A DNA stretch of 64,000 bases. Origin: JAUIET01 sp964352475 (GTDB lineage: Bacteria > Pseudomonadota > Gammaproteobacteria > Pseudomonadales > JAUIET01). The notes beneath the pieces were generated by a model. It saw only the letters and a list, made by a program, of their open reading frames with translations, was not told the DNA's origin and searched no databases. Shown here one piece after another: positions 35,590-44,028 of this stretch; the stretch's first letter is position 1; every line of letters begins with the position of its first letter. Both the position numbers and the translations under genes were made by a program. The stretch lies in NCBI GenBank assembly GCA_964352475.1, contig CAYGSL010000008.1, positions 1 to 64,000 on the forward strand. Reading direction: 5' to 3'.

Positions 35590-37719
35590 ATGCGACATAA
35601 AGTGCAACACATACTGATCGGGCTAATGGTGCTGTTTGCGCCTTCATTGCAGGCTTTGCCTGACTCGCTTCATTTAAACGGCCATGACTACGAGTTGATT
35701 CTGGAGCAAAACACCCGATTGCACAGTAAGTTACGCGGCGACAGCGGTGGTCAGCACTATACAGGCCATTTACCAGCCGTTGACGGCAGCTGGGTGCGCT
35801 TGTCGCAAATTGATGGCAGCTGGAGTGGCCTGGCCTCAATGGCAGGTGAGACTTACACAATTTCCGGTGACGCTCTTCGCGCGCAAGCCCAGTTCAATGC
35901 CGATGTTGCGGCCAACGTCAGCAGCAATTCAGTGCTGGCCAGCCCGGTAGCGGATATGCCACACAAAGGCTGTGCAACCAGAGAGCCTCATGCCGCTCAC
36001 AGCGTATTCGACGACGCCACTCCCGCTAGCGCTCACTCGGTGTTTGCCGAGCCCGTTAAGCTGCAAGCCGACTTTTCAGAATTGTGCGCGAATCTGGTGG
36101 ACGGCGTTTGTATGCTCGCTGAAATTGAATTTGTGTTCGACCAGCAATTTCAAAGCCAGCTCAGCGACCCACAGGCCACAGCAACCGCCATTGTTAACAT
36201 GGTGGAAGGTTATTACGACGAAGCCTTTGATATTGTGTTTGACGTAATCACCATGGAATTCCTAAGCAGCGAAGTATTCACCACCTCAACCGACGCCGAC
36301 GTGCTTCTGGGTGGAACTGACGCCATGCACCCGGTTGAAGACCCGCTCTCCATTCGTGCGCTGAGCAGCAACAACCAACTCGCTTTTGAACAAAGCCGAA
36401 CAGCCTTGATGCATCTTATAACCGGCCGTAACTTTGATGGTGGAACAGCCGGCATTGCTTTTACTGACGTGCTTTGCAATGGCAACGGCTTTGCATCAGG
36501 CACGTCCCAGTTACTAGGCGTGGGTTCAAACCCGGCGTCCATCACAGCACTAATTGCTGCCCACGAAATTGGCCACAACTTTGGCGCGAACCACGACGGT
36601 GTAGACAACAGCTGTGCCAATGGTTTCCTGATGGAACCCTCGCTAAGTCCATCCACTTCAGGGTTTTCAAGTTGCAGCTTCACAGAAGTCGAATCCTCAA
36701 TCGACTCCATAGGCTCATTAGGGCAGTGCTTTAACTTCCCCGTGGATACCGCGATTGCAGCAGATGCCGGCAATCCGTCCAGCGCAGACATGGGCAGTCA
36801 GTTTGCGTCCAGTTTTTCGCTGAGCACCGAAATTGCCTCGCAATCCATACCCCAGCTACTTGTACAGGGCTCTATTTCTGCGGGAGAAGGTAATTTCGTA
36901 TCAGCCACTCTGAATGGTGCTGCGTGTATGGTGGCAGGAAACACCTACAGCTGCACCCTGAGCAGCCCCGGTGCTAGCGCCAATTTGCAAGTAACCGCTG
37001 TAGGCAATGCAGAAAACGTCAGCTTTCAGCACACCGTAAGCGCTGACGGCAGCAGCGATCTATCGGAGACTGATCTATCCAACAATACGGTTACACAAGC
37101 CTTAACATTTGCTGCAGTTGAACCTACTCCTGAGCCTGAGCCCGAGCCCGAGCCAACTCCAGAGCCTACCCCTGAACCCACTGAGCCAGCGCCCACACAA
37201 AACCAGCAACAAGCAGCCGCTTCTGACGGCGGTGGTGGCGGTGGCTCTGTTGGCCTCATGACTCTGCTAATGCTGCTGCTACTCACAATACGTCGCGGCG
37301 CATTAGCGATGTGTTCAGTCGCATTGTTATCCGCCTGTCAGGCAAGCACCACACATTCAGCATCCAAAGAAAACACATTTAGTACGCTTCCTGCACAATA
37401 CAGTGTGGTGCAGCAAAAAAATTGTTATTGCACACCAGAGACTATTCGCCCGATCAAGGTTTGGGTGAGTAATGGTGAGATTAACCGGGCTGTTTATGAG
37501 GATGATGGTAGCGCTGTGCCACAGCAAGTAAGCGAGCACCTTAAGTCTGTCGAACAATGGCAGCGTGATGTAGACACCTGGAAAAGCCGCGATCCGCACA
37601 AGCTGGAGTTGGCTTTTTACGAGGGCACAGAGCTACTCAAAAAAATTGATTTCGATCCCAGCAATATGAAGTCGGACGATGAGTTCACGGTAGAATTTAG
37701 GGATTATCAAAGAACTTAG
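35590..37719 (+). CDS. Secreted reprolysin-like metalloprotease with GlyGly-CTERM-like tail fused to a DUF6174 domain
   Basis: 709 residues from ATG 35590; an earlier start at 35512 is in frame but lacks a signal peptide fit. A Sec signal (GLMVLFAPSLQALP) is followed by a pro-region and a metzincin zinc site AAHEIGHNFGANHD (HExxHxxGxxH). A Glu-Pro linker (about 37123-37200) leads to a Gly-rich, hydrophobic, Arg-tipped segment (GGGGGGSVGLMTLLMLLLL then TIRRG) that fits the rhombosortase GlyGly-CTERM signal. The frame does not stop but continues into ALAMCSVALLSACQAS, a lipobox-like start, and a DUF6174-like domain with CYCTPETIRPIKVWV. Fusion or separate translation from ATG 37309 is possible. 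Confidence 0.8.
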   Translation: MRHKVQHILIGLMVLFAPSLQALPDSLHLNGHDYELILEQNTRLHSKLRGDSGGQHYTGHLPAVDGSWVRLSQIDGSWSGLASMAGETYTISGDALRAQAQFNADVAANVSSNSVLASPVADMPHKGCATREPHAAHSVFDDATPASAHSVFAEPVKLQADFSELCANLVDGVCMLAEIEFVFDQQFQSQLSDPQATATAIVNMVEGYYDEAFDIVFDVITMEFLSSEVFTTSTDADVLLGGTDAMHPVEDPLSIRALSSNNQLAFEQSRTALMHLITGRNFDGGTAGIAFTDVLCNGNGFASGTSQLLGVGSNPASITALIAAHEIGHNFGANHDGVDNSCANGFLMEPSLSPSTSGFSSCSFTEVESSIDSIGSLGQCFNFPVDTAIAADAGNPSSADMGSQFASSFSLSTEIASQSIPQLLVQGSISAGEGNFVSATLNGAACMVAGNTYSCTLSSPGASANLQVTAVGNAENVSFQHTVSADGSSDLSETDLSNNTVTQALTFAAVEPTPEPEPEPEPTPEPTPEPTEPAPTQNQQQAAASDGGGGGGSVGLMTLLMLLLLTIRRGALAMCSVALLSACQASTTHSASKENTFSTLPAQYSVVQQKNCYCTPETIRPIKVWVSNGEINRAVYEDDGSAVPQQVSEHLKSVEQWQRDVDTWKSRDPHKLELAFYEGTELLKKIDFDPSNMKSDDEFTVEFRDYQRT

Positions 37720-37720
37720 G

Positions 37721-37735
37721 TGCCGAGCTTCGGCA
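37721..37735 (+). terminator. Small hairpin directly after the protease gene
   Basis: TGCCGA-GCT-TCGGCA, a perfect 6-bp stem with a 3-base loop two bases beyond the stop. It is followed by TTGCG rather than a T-run, so it is a weak terminator candidate. Confidence 0.35.
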
Positions 37736-37776
37736 TTGCGTGAGGTATGCCAACCTAATCGAATAGCACTAAGGCT

Positions 37777-37880
37777 GTCGCGAATACATCTGCTGGCGGG
37801 ACCGTTGAAAAGAGGGGCCTTTTCAACGAGCCCCCATGGATGGGTTTACGGCGCGTCCCGCCAGCAGATGTATTTGCGAC
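37777..37880. repeat. 104-bp cloverleaf-like palindromic intergenic repeat
   Basis: Left arm 37777-37802 and right arm 37855-37880 are complementary over 26 bp with a single G:U position. Between them lie two internal hairpins: CGTTGAAAAG (37803-37812) with CTTTTCAACG (37819-37828), and CCCAT (37833-37837) with ATGGG (37840-37844). The whole can fold as a three-stem RNA or DNA cruciform. It contains no reading frame. The layout and the ATGGATGGGTTTACGG core resemble repeated palindromic elements common in marine Gammaproteobacteria genomes, from memory; it may be a bidirectional terminator or a miniature mobile element. Confidence 0.8.
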
Positions 37881-37943
37881 TGCCGTTCCAACTACTTTAG
37901 CGCCAGCAAATACGATAAGCGAAAACTATAACGAAATTGGAAA

Positions 37944-39206
37944 TCACCGATTCTCAAGCCGCACCCCAAATCTCTCAGTATAAAACCGATACCGCTCATA
38001 AAGCGCAGCACTGTCCAATCCAAAATCTTCCTTAAGATCGTACTCAATCTGCCCATACTTCCCACGCGGATTATCTCGCATATATCCCTGCATTGCCCCC
38101 ATGATTTCCGGCGTCATTGAATGCCCCGCACGATCATAAATGCGCTCAACGGTCGCAATATCATCCGCCATAAACTCATGAAACAGAACCTGGCTGGTGC
38201 GCGCCCCTGGCAAACAACTTACTCCATCGACACACCCCTGCAACATTCGCTGCACACGATCCACCCAATAGTTGGCTATATCAACGGGACGCACAGGATC
38301 TCGACTTAGACGAGCAGAGTAACTCAGCATCGTTAGCAAAGAGACAGTTACCGACACCGGGTCTCGATGAGTTAGAACAAAGCTCGCATCCGGGAACACC
38401 TCCACTAACTGCGGTAGCTGCTCCAGGTGCTGTGGCGATTTTAGAATCCAGCGCGTGGGCCCTCGCAACCACTGTAGCGCCTTCAAACAACGCTTCAAAA
38501 ACTGGTAGTGCTGTGTTTGTTCATGACGTACAAAATAATCCCGCCATTCAGGCATCAGAGCGTAGTTCTCGAACAACATCATCGAGAAATCCAGACCCAT
38601 GAGTTCAATCTCCTCATGCGTGTGCTCTGGTGACATATCATGCATATTCTTGAACAATGGCATGATCATATCCTGAACCGACAATTGCTCCCGACACTGC
38701 AAAACCCTTGGGTCATCAGGGTCAAACTTGCATGGTTGCGCATTGGCTGGAAACGGCTCAATTGATTCCCAGTAAGGCAGTGAACGCAGACGTTCGTCCA
38801 CAGAAATCAAATTAAGCAAGTGCGTTGTGCCGCTGCGGGGCAGGCCGGCAATCACAATGGGTTGCTTGATTTCAATTTGCTCGATTTCGGGGTGTTTCTG
38901 GTAGAGATCTTCAAGCTGACTGCGCTGAGCCGCATATCTCACCATAATATGGAAATTGTTTTGCCTGCCAAAAGGCGACAGATCAGAGTCCGCCTCCATT
39001 GCCGCAAGCAAAACGCCCATCCTCTCCAGATAACCTGGGTCCTCGTAAGCAGTAAGGCCGGTTTGAGCTTCAGCAGCGCGAAGCACGGAGCTTACACTCA
39101 AATCAACCGGAGTTTGTGCAGCCGCCTCGAAAAGATCCAGCACAAAATCAGGCAATTCGGGGGCTCTCAAGTCGTGGATCCGTAGTGAAGGAGGTCGTTT
39201 GCTCAT
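37944..39206 (-). CDS. Sulfotransferase family protein
   Basis: 420 residues from ATG 39206; a TTG at 39281 would add 25 residues without homology-like content. The 5'-phosphosulfate-binding loop is IVIAGLPRSGTTHLL (residues about 117-131); a later VLTHRDPVSVTVSLL segment matches the 3'-phosphate site. The family transfers sulfate from PAPS to hydroxyls, or acts on similar ligands; the exact acceptor is unknown. It is divergent from the DinB-like gene. Such sulfotransferase homologues occur in marine bacteria beside steroid-like catabolic genes, and many remain uncharacterised. Confidence 0.8.
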   Translation of the reverse strand: MSKRPPSLRIHDLRAPELPDFVLDLFEAAAQTPVDLSVSSVLRAAEAQTGLTAYEDPGYLERMGVLLAAMEADSDLSPFGRQNNFHIMVRYAAQRSQLEDLYQKHPEIEQIEIKQPIVIAGLPRSGTTHLLNLISVDERLRSLPYWESIEPFPANAQPCKFDPDDPRVLQCREQLSVQDMIMPLFKNMHDMSPEHTHEEIELMGLDFSMMLFENYALMPEWRDYFVRHEQTQHYQFLKRCLKALQWLRGPTRWILKSPQHLEQLPQLVEVFPDASFVLTHRDPVSVTVSLLTMLSYSARLSRDPVRPVDIANYWVDRVQRMLQGCVDGVSCLPGARTSQVLFHEFMADDIATVERIYDRAGHSMTPEIMGAMQGYMRDNPRGKYGQIEYDLKEDFGLDSAALYERYRFYTERFGVRLENR

Positions 39207-39313
39207 CGTTGCTGTACTCAATATTGCCGGTAGCAATGAGGCTAAATGAAAAAGCGTCGGTAAGAAATTAGGCTTTGGCAATTATTCTGGCGATCCAGTG
39301 AATTTAGGCAGCG

Positions 39314-39319
39314 TATAAT
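39314..39319 (+). promoter_or_regulatory. Candidate -10 box of the DinB/olsBA operon
   Basis: A perfect TATAAT hexamer stands 24 bases before the ATG at 39344. No good -35 box lies at 16-18 bases, so only the -10 is claimed. Confidence 0.35.
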
Positions 39320-39343
39320 GGTCGTATAACTAGTTGTAGGCCG

Positions 39344-39922
39344 ATGGAGCACCCAGTGTCGCTGAATACACTGATAGTCAGTAATGTAGGCATTCTCAGG
39401 CAAGCCATTGAATTGCTGGATAAATTAAGTGAGAAGCAGTATTGCCACAGCGATGTGTGCGGTGCTCCAAGCTCGGTTGGCAAACATATGCGCCATATTA
39501 TTGAGCATTATCAAAGCTTTCTTTCCGGACTGGACGCTGGCCTGGTCAATTACAATACCCGGCCCCGCTGTGCCGAAGCTGAAACAAGCCGCGAGTTTGC
39601 GAACCGGGCTGTTCAGCAAGTAATAGAACAGCTGGAGCGCATGGACACGCCAGCGCTGGATCTTGATCAGCTGCTGGACGTGTACCTGCAAACCACTGTC
39701 TGCGGTGATTCCGAGCCGCCAGTACGTTCCACGCTTGCCCGCGAATTTGTATTTTTACATGGCCACGCCGTGCATCATTTTGCTCAACTGGCAGCACAGC
39801 TGCAGTTGATGGGCTCAGGGATTGATGCCGGCCAGCTGGGCAAGGCACCGTCTACCATAGAGTATGAAGCGAAATTATTGGCGGAAAGTGGCCGTATACA
39901 AGCCAAGAGAGTGGCGGGATGA
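39344..39922 (+). CDS. DinB-like metal-binding four-helix protein, coupled to olsB
   Basis: 192 residues, helical. Metal ligands of the DinB/YfiT fold are plausible at KHMRHIIEHY (residues about 48-57) and in FVFLHGHAVHHFAQL (about 137-151). DinB-like proteins include thiol-dependent transferases and uncharacterised enzymes. The gene overlaps olsB by 4 bases, so it may be part of ornithine-lipid biology or its regulation. It is divergent to the sulfotransferase and follows a TATAAT promoter element. Confidence 0.75.
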   Translation: MEHPVSLNTLIVSNVGILRQAIELLDKLSEKQYCHSDVCGAPSSVGKHMRHIIEHYQSFLSGLDAGLVNYNTRPRCAEAETSREFANRAVQQVIEQLERMDTPALDLDQLLDVYLQTTVCGDSEPPVRSTLAREFVFLHGHAVHHFAQLAAQLQLMGSGIDAGQLGKAPSTIEYEAKLLAESGRIQAKRVAG

Positions 39923-40758
39923 ACACTAGTGATGGTGTGCAAACACTGAGCGCTGATGCCAGCAAATCAGTGTCACAGACACCTGCGCCTTCCGATTATG
40001 CGATACAAGCAGGCAGGTTTGAGGTGCGCTTTGCCAATAGTCACAGCGAGTTGCAAGGTGCGCAGGCGCTGCGTTACCAAACACTGTTTGTGGAGCACGG
40101 CGGTCGCGTTACAGAGAACATGTTAAAGACCGGCCGCGAAGAAGACCCATTGGATGATGTGGCGCACCACGTTATCGTTATTGACAGAGAGCAGGAAAAT
40201 CATCCTGTTGTTGGCACCTTACGTCTGCTGAGTAGCTTGGCTCTGTCAGCCGATCAACGGTTTTATACCGAGCAGGCGTATAACATTGACTGTCTGCGAA
40301 CCCGCTATAACAAACTTCTGGAGCTCAGTCGTTTTTGTATCGAGCCGGAAGGGCGCAGCGGTGCAATTTTAAAATTGATATGGAAGTTCACTTTGCAGTT
40401 TATTATTGCTGAGCGTTTTGATCTTATGCTTGGTTGTGCCAGCTTCCCTGGTACAGACGCCACCAAGCACCAATCTATATTGTCTTATCTTTACCAGAAT
40501 AATTTGGCTCCAGTGGAATTGCGCGCATCAGCGACCGCCAGTAATAGCATACGCATCGACAGCTTTCTAAGCGAAAATGCTGATTGGAAAGACGCAATGC
40601 GATCTGTGCCTACCTTATTACGCGGTTATCTTAAAATGGGTGCAAAGATAACGGATACAGCAATAATTGACCCCGTGTTCAACACCGTATTCGTTGGTAT
40701 TTATGTTGATGCCAGGGATATGGTCATGCAAAATAACGGACTCGCCCAAAATAGTTGA
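39919..40758 (+). CDS. olsB: L-ornithine N-alpha-acyltransferase (OlsB-type, GNAT-related)
   Basis: 279 residues. After about 30 flexible residues the acyltransferase domain begins FEVRFANSHSELQGAQALRYQTLF, the usual OlsB/hemolysin-like start; LLELSRFCIEPEGRSGAIL and LMLGCASFPGTDATKH are hallmark segments. OlsB transfers a 3-hydroxyacyl chain from acyl carrier protein to ornithine, producing lyso-ornithine lipid. It is followed immediately by the lyso-lipid acyltransferase olsA. Ornithine lipids replace phospholipids under phosphate limitation in some bacteria. The stop overlaps the next start by 3 bases (TTGA). Confidence 0.85.
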   Translation: MNTSDGVQTLSADASKSVSQTPAPSDYAIQAGRFEVRFANSHSELQGAQALRYQTLFVEHGGRVTENMLKTGREEDPLDDVAHHVIVIDREQENHPVVGTLRLLSSLALSADQRFYTEQAYNIDCLRTRYNKLLELSRFCIEPEGRSGAILKLIWKFTLQFIIAERFDLMLGCASFPGTDATKHQSILSYLYQNNLAPVELRASATASNSIRIDSFLSENADWKDAMRSVPTLLRGYLKMGAKITDTAIIDPVFNTVFVGIYVDARDMVMQNNGLAQNS

Positions 40759-41588
40759 TCCCAGTGTATAAACTGTTCATGCCCATACGCAAGATGGTGG
40801 CCTTCCTGTTGCTGATTGTGTGGGGTGTGATAATGGTAGTTACGTTTTTTGTGGCAAAAATGCTGCGTTATTCCGGCCTCGACAAGATTCCCAGACTGTT
40901 TCACAGAGGGTGTTGCATAATCTTTGGTATTCGTGTTCAGGTGCACGGCGAACTGTGTACACGCCAACCTTGCTTATACGTTGGAAATCACATTTCGTAT
41001 CTGGATGTATTTGTATTGGGCGGCATTGTGCCGGGCTTCTTTATTGCCAAGTCTGATGTGGCAAATTGGCCAATTTTAGGGAGCCTGGCGCGACTGCAGA
41101 ACACCTTGTTTTTTGAACGAGACAGGCGTCGCGCCGTAGTTCAGATCGCGATTATGAAAGAGCACTTGCGTGAAGGTGGAAACCTGATTTTGTTCCCGGA
41201 AGGTACCAGCACTTATGGGACATCAGTAAAGCGATTTAAATCCAGCCTGTTCCAGGCGGCAGAGATTGATGAGCATGAAGTATCCATTCAACCGATGACG
41301 GTGTCATACACAAGGTGCCGCGGTAAACCCATGAGCGCAGAATTTCGCGATTACTTCGCATGGTATGACACCATGCCATTCTTTAGCCATTTTCTCGGTG
41401 CGCTAGGAGCTCCTACCGTAACTGCAGAAATCTATTTCGCTGAGCCGGTGCTGGTCACAGATTTCGAATCTCGAAAAGCCTGTGCAGCTCATTGTTGGAG
41501 CGAGAGTCAGAGACTACTCATTGAGAGTTTGCGAGAAGGCGATGAGGTGCGGCGAGAAACGCATTCTAATTCAGAGTTCGCCGTATAG
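40755..41588 (+). CDS. olsA: Lyso-ornithine lipid O-acyltransferase / PlsC family
   Basis: 277 residues from TTG 40755; ATG 40779 eight codons later is an alternative. One N-terminal membrane helix (VAFLLLIVWGVIMVVTFFV) leads to the PlsC motifs NHISYLDVF (H-x4-D, residues about 77-83) and FPEGTSTYG (about 150), so it acylates a glycerol or lyso-lipid acceptor. Being coupled to olsB indicates the second step of ornithine-lipid synthesis rather than phosphatidic acid synthesis. The 115-bp gap that follows has no clear signal. Confidence 0.75.
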   Translation: MIPVYKLFMPIRKMVAFLLLIVWGVIMVVTFFVAKMLRYSGLDKIPRLFHRGCCIIFGIRVQVHGELCTRQPCLYVGNHISYLDVFVLGGIVPGFFIAKSDVANWPILGSLARLQNTLFFERDRRRAVVQIAIMKEHLREGGNLILFPEGTSTYGTSVKRFKSSLFQAAEIDEHEVSIQPMTVSYTRCRGKPMSAEFRDYFAWYDTMPFFSHFLGALGAPTVTAEIYFAEPVLVTDFESRKACAAHCWSESQRLLIESLREGDEVRRETHSNSEFAV

Positions 41589-41703
41589 CCGGGTTCAAAG
41601 TGCCCAAAGTGAACGAATAGTTACGCGATTACGACAGTCAACTGGACCTGACTGCGGGGAAAGCCGACAATAGTGACCCGTAGTGCAAATAACAACGAAC
41701 TTC

Positions 41704-43371
41704 ATGGATCTATTCAATAATATTCTACTCACGCTGGACGGCTTGCTTGGTGGCGCATTCTGGTTTCCTTATTTGCTGTTAGGTACCGGTCTGTTTTTTA
41801 CGATTTACCTTGGCGTGCCCCAGGTTCGCTATTTCGGGCGCGCTTGGCGTGTGTTGCGAGGCGACAAGGATGCGCAGGGCGCAGAGGGTGATACCAGTCA
41901 TTATCAGGCCTTAACCACGGCCTTGTCAGGAACTGTCGGCACCGGCAATATTGGCGGAGTTGGCTTAGCCATATTTTTAGGCGGCCCCGCCGCTTTGTTC
42001 TGGATGTGGGCAACTGCGTTCTTTGGCATGACCACCAAGTTTGTTGAAGTCTCCCTGTCACACAAATATCGTGAGAAAACAGCTGACGGTACAATGGCTG
42101 GCGGCCCAATGTACTTTATGGATAAAGGCTTAGGCTTCAAACCCATCGCCGTTTTGTTTGCGTTGGCAACGGTGCTTAGCTCATTTGGTTCCGGCAGCCT
42201 ACCGCAGATAAACAATATTGCCCAGGCAATGAACGCAACTTTTGGCATTGACCCTATGGTCACAGGTGCTGTAGCCGCGGTCTGTTTGGCCCTGGTGATT
42301 ATTGGCGGCATTCGCAGAATCGCGGTATTCACGGCGAGTATTGTCCCAACCATGGCTGTGTTGTATTTGATCGGCGCCTTAGGTGTCATTCTCGCTAATC
42401 TGGAAAACATAATCCCTTCGTTTGCTGCGGTGTTCAAAGATGCGTTTACCGGATCAGCGGCAACTGGTGGGTTTCTTGGCGCAACGTTTGCGTATGTGTT
42501 CAATCGTGGCGTCAACCGAGGCTTGTATTCCAATGAGGCAGGGCAGGGTTCTGCACCCATCGCTCATGCGTCCGCACGTACTACCGAGCCTGTATCTGAA
42601 GGTTTGGTGTCACTGCTGGAACCATTTATAGACACAATAATTATCTGCACCATCACAGGGCTGGTTATTCTGTCTTCCGGCGTCTGGACGGAGAAATTCG
42701 AAAACACTTTTCAACGTACTGACATGGTTATTGTGAAAGGTCACTTTGTGGAAGACTCCACCGAGGACCGCGATAGGCTATTTCGCTACCTCTCTGCGCT
42801 TGATGAACACGGCGTTGAACCCTATACGGGTTCTGTAACGGTTCAAGATGGAACGATTCAAAGCGCAGACGTGAGCGTGATCCATGCGCGTTCTATTGCG
42901 GAAAATGTTCGATTCAAAGCCGTGGACTCTGGAACAGGCGAATTAGTGCATTACAGCGGCGAGCTGCAACTGGATGAAGGCAAGCTCGCTGATAGCAAAA
43001 TTGTTGTACAAGGGCGATCGCTGATTCATTCAGCGGCGCTTACCACTGAGGCATTTACGCGCGGTTTCTTTGGTGACTTTGGCAAGTATATTGTAGCGAT
43101 TGGGCTTATGTTATTTGCTTTCTCAACCTCTGTTTCCTGGTCTTACTATGGCGATAGGGCTATCAATTATTTGGTAGGTCAGCGTGGCGTATTACCTTAT
43201 AGAATTGTATTTGTGATTGCTTTCTTCTTTGCTGCTTTTTCTGACACCAGCTTGATCTGGAACATCGCGACCGTGACAGTAGTGCTAATGACAATCCCTA
43301 ACGTTATTTGTATTTTACTGATGCGTAAGGAAGTAAAAGAAATGGTGGATTCCTACATCGAGAGACACTAA
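41704..43371 (+). CDS. Sodium:alanine/glycine symporter (AGCS family) with inserted domain
   Basis: 555 residues from ATG 41704 (GTG 41683 is an option). The AGCS signatures are clear: LSGTVGTGNIGGVGLAIF, TTKFVEVSLSHKYRE, and FNRGVNRGLYSNEAGQGSAP. About 100 residues (approximately 350-450 of this protein, DNA 42750-43050) form an extra hydrophilic, beta-rich segment between late transmembrane helices, with alternating Asp/Ser/Val patterns; typical AGCS members are near 450-480 residues. The insert would face the periplasm or cytoplasm and may regulate transport. Uptake of alanine or glycine with sodium is expected. It immediately precedes pdxH. Confidence 0.88.
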   Translation: MDLFNNILLTLDGLLGGAFWFPYLLLGTGLFFTIYLGVPQVRYFGRAWRVLRGDKDAQGAEGDTSHYQALTTALSGTVGTGNIGGVGLAIFLGGPAALFWMWATAFFGMTTKFVEVSLSHKYREKTADGTMAGGPMYFMDKGLGFKPIAVLFALATVLSSFGSGSLPQINNIAQAMNATFGIDPMVTGAVAAVCLALVIIGGIRRIAVFTASIVPTMAVLYLIGALGVILANLENIIPSFAAVFKDAFTGSAATGGFLGATFAYVFNRGVNRGLYSNEAGQGSAPIAHASARTTEPVSEGLVSLLEPFIDTIIICTITGLVILSSGVWTEKFENTFQRTDMVIVKGHFVEDSTEDRDRLFRYLSALDEHGVEPYTGSVTVQDGTIQSADVSVIHARSIAENVRFKAVDSGTGELVHYSGELQLDEGKLADSKIVVQGRSLIHSAALTTEAFTRGFFGDFGKYIVAIGLMLFAFSTSVSWSYYGDRAINYLVGQRGVLPYRIVFVIAFFFAAFSDTSLIWNIATVTVVLMTIPNVICILLMRKEVKEMVDSYIERH

Positions 43372-44028
43372 TTGGCTAAGGGAAACGATAATACTGACTT
43401 GCGTGACGTTCGCCGCGAATATAAGGGTGAATCACTACGTAAGAGCGAGATGAACGATGACCCAGTAGTGGAGTTTGCCCAGTGGCTGTCATTGGCAGCT
43501 GAATATCATCCGGTGGATTCAACGGCAATGGTTCTCGCAACCGCTGCGCCAGATGGCCAGCCTTCTATGCGCACAGTTTTGCTAAAGCACTTCGATCAGC
43601 AGGGCTTTAGTTGGTATACAAATTCGTCTAGCGAGAAAGGCAGCCAGTTAGAGCTTAATCCCAAAGCCGCTCTGCAATTCTACTGGTCGGCAATGAGTCG
43701 TCAGATTCGAATATCAGGTACGGTTACACAACTGCCGCGAGCAATGGCGGAGGAATATTTCTATTCCAGGCCGGAAGGGGCGCGATTTTCGGCGGCTGCA
43801 TCGCGGCAGAGCACAGTGGTTCAAACCCGGGAAGAACTCGAAAGCACGGTTGAGAATCTTCACAAGAAGTACAGTGACGGCAATGTGCCGTGTCCTGAAG
43901 ACTGGTGTGGATATTGCCTGCTGCCGGTCAAAATAGAATTTTGGCAAGGCCGGGAAAATCGGCTGCATGATCGAATTGTGTATCAACGAGACGGCAACTA
44001 CTGGGCTAAGCAGCGCTTGGCGCCCTAG
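43372..44028 (+). CDS. pdxH: Pyridoxamine 5'-phosphate oxidase
   Basis: 218 residues starting with TTG 43372 directly after the symporter stop. PdxH oxidises PNP or PMP to pyridoxal 5'-phosphate with FMN. Matching segments are LRDVRREYKGESLRKS, TAMVLATAAPDGQPSMRTVLLKH, the FMN/PLP-site YFYSRPEGARFSAAASRQS, and the C-terminal IEFWQGRENRLHDRI...RLAP. Length equals that of the family. It overlaps the convergent LLM oxidoreductase gene by 4 bases. Confidence 0.95.
   Translation: MAKGNDNTDLRDVRREYKGESLRKSEMNDDPVVEFAQWLSLAAEYHPVDSTAMVLATAAPDGQPSMRTVLLKHFDQQGFSWYTNSSSEKGSQLELNPKAALQFYWSAMSRQIRISGTVTQLPRAMAEEYFYSRPEGARFSAAASRQSTVVQTREELESTVENLHKKYSDGNVPCPEDWCGYCLLPVKIEFWQGRENRLHDRIVYQRDGNYWAKQRLAP

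Noticed and set aside
37123..37200. Tandem repeat as a DNA element
   Set aside because: It is the Glu-Pro linker of the protease; repetition is at amino-acid level.
37777..37880. Insertion sequence
   Set aside because: No transposase, only 104 bp, no target duplication seen; better described as a palindromic repeat.
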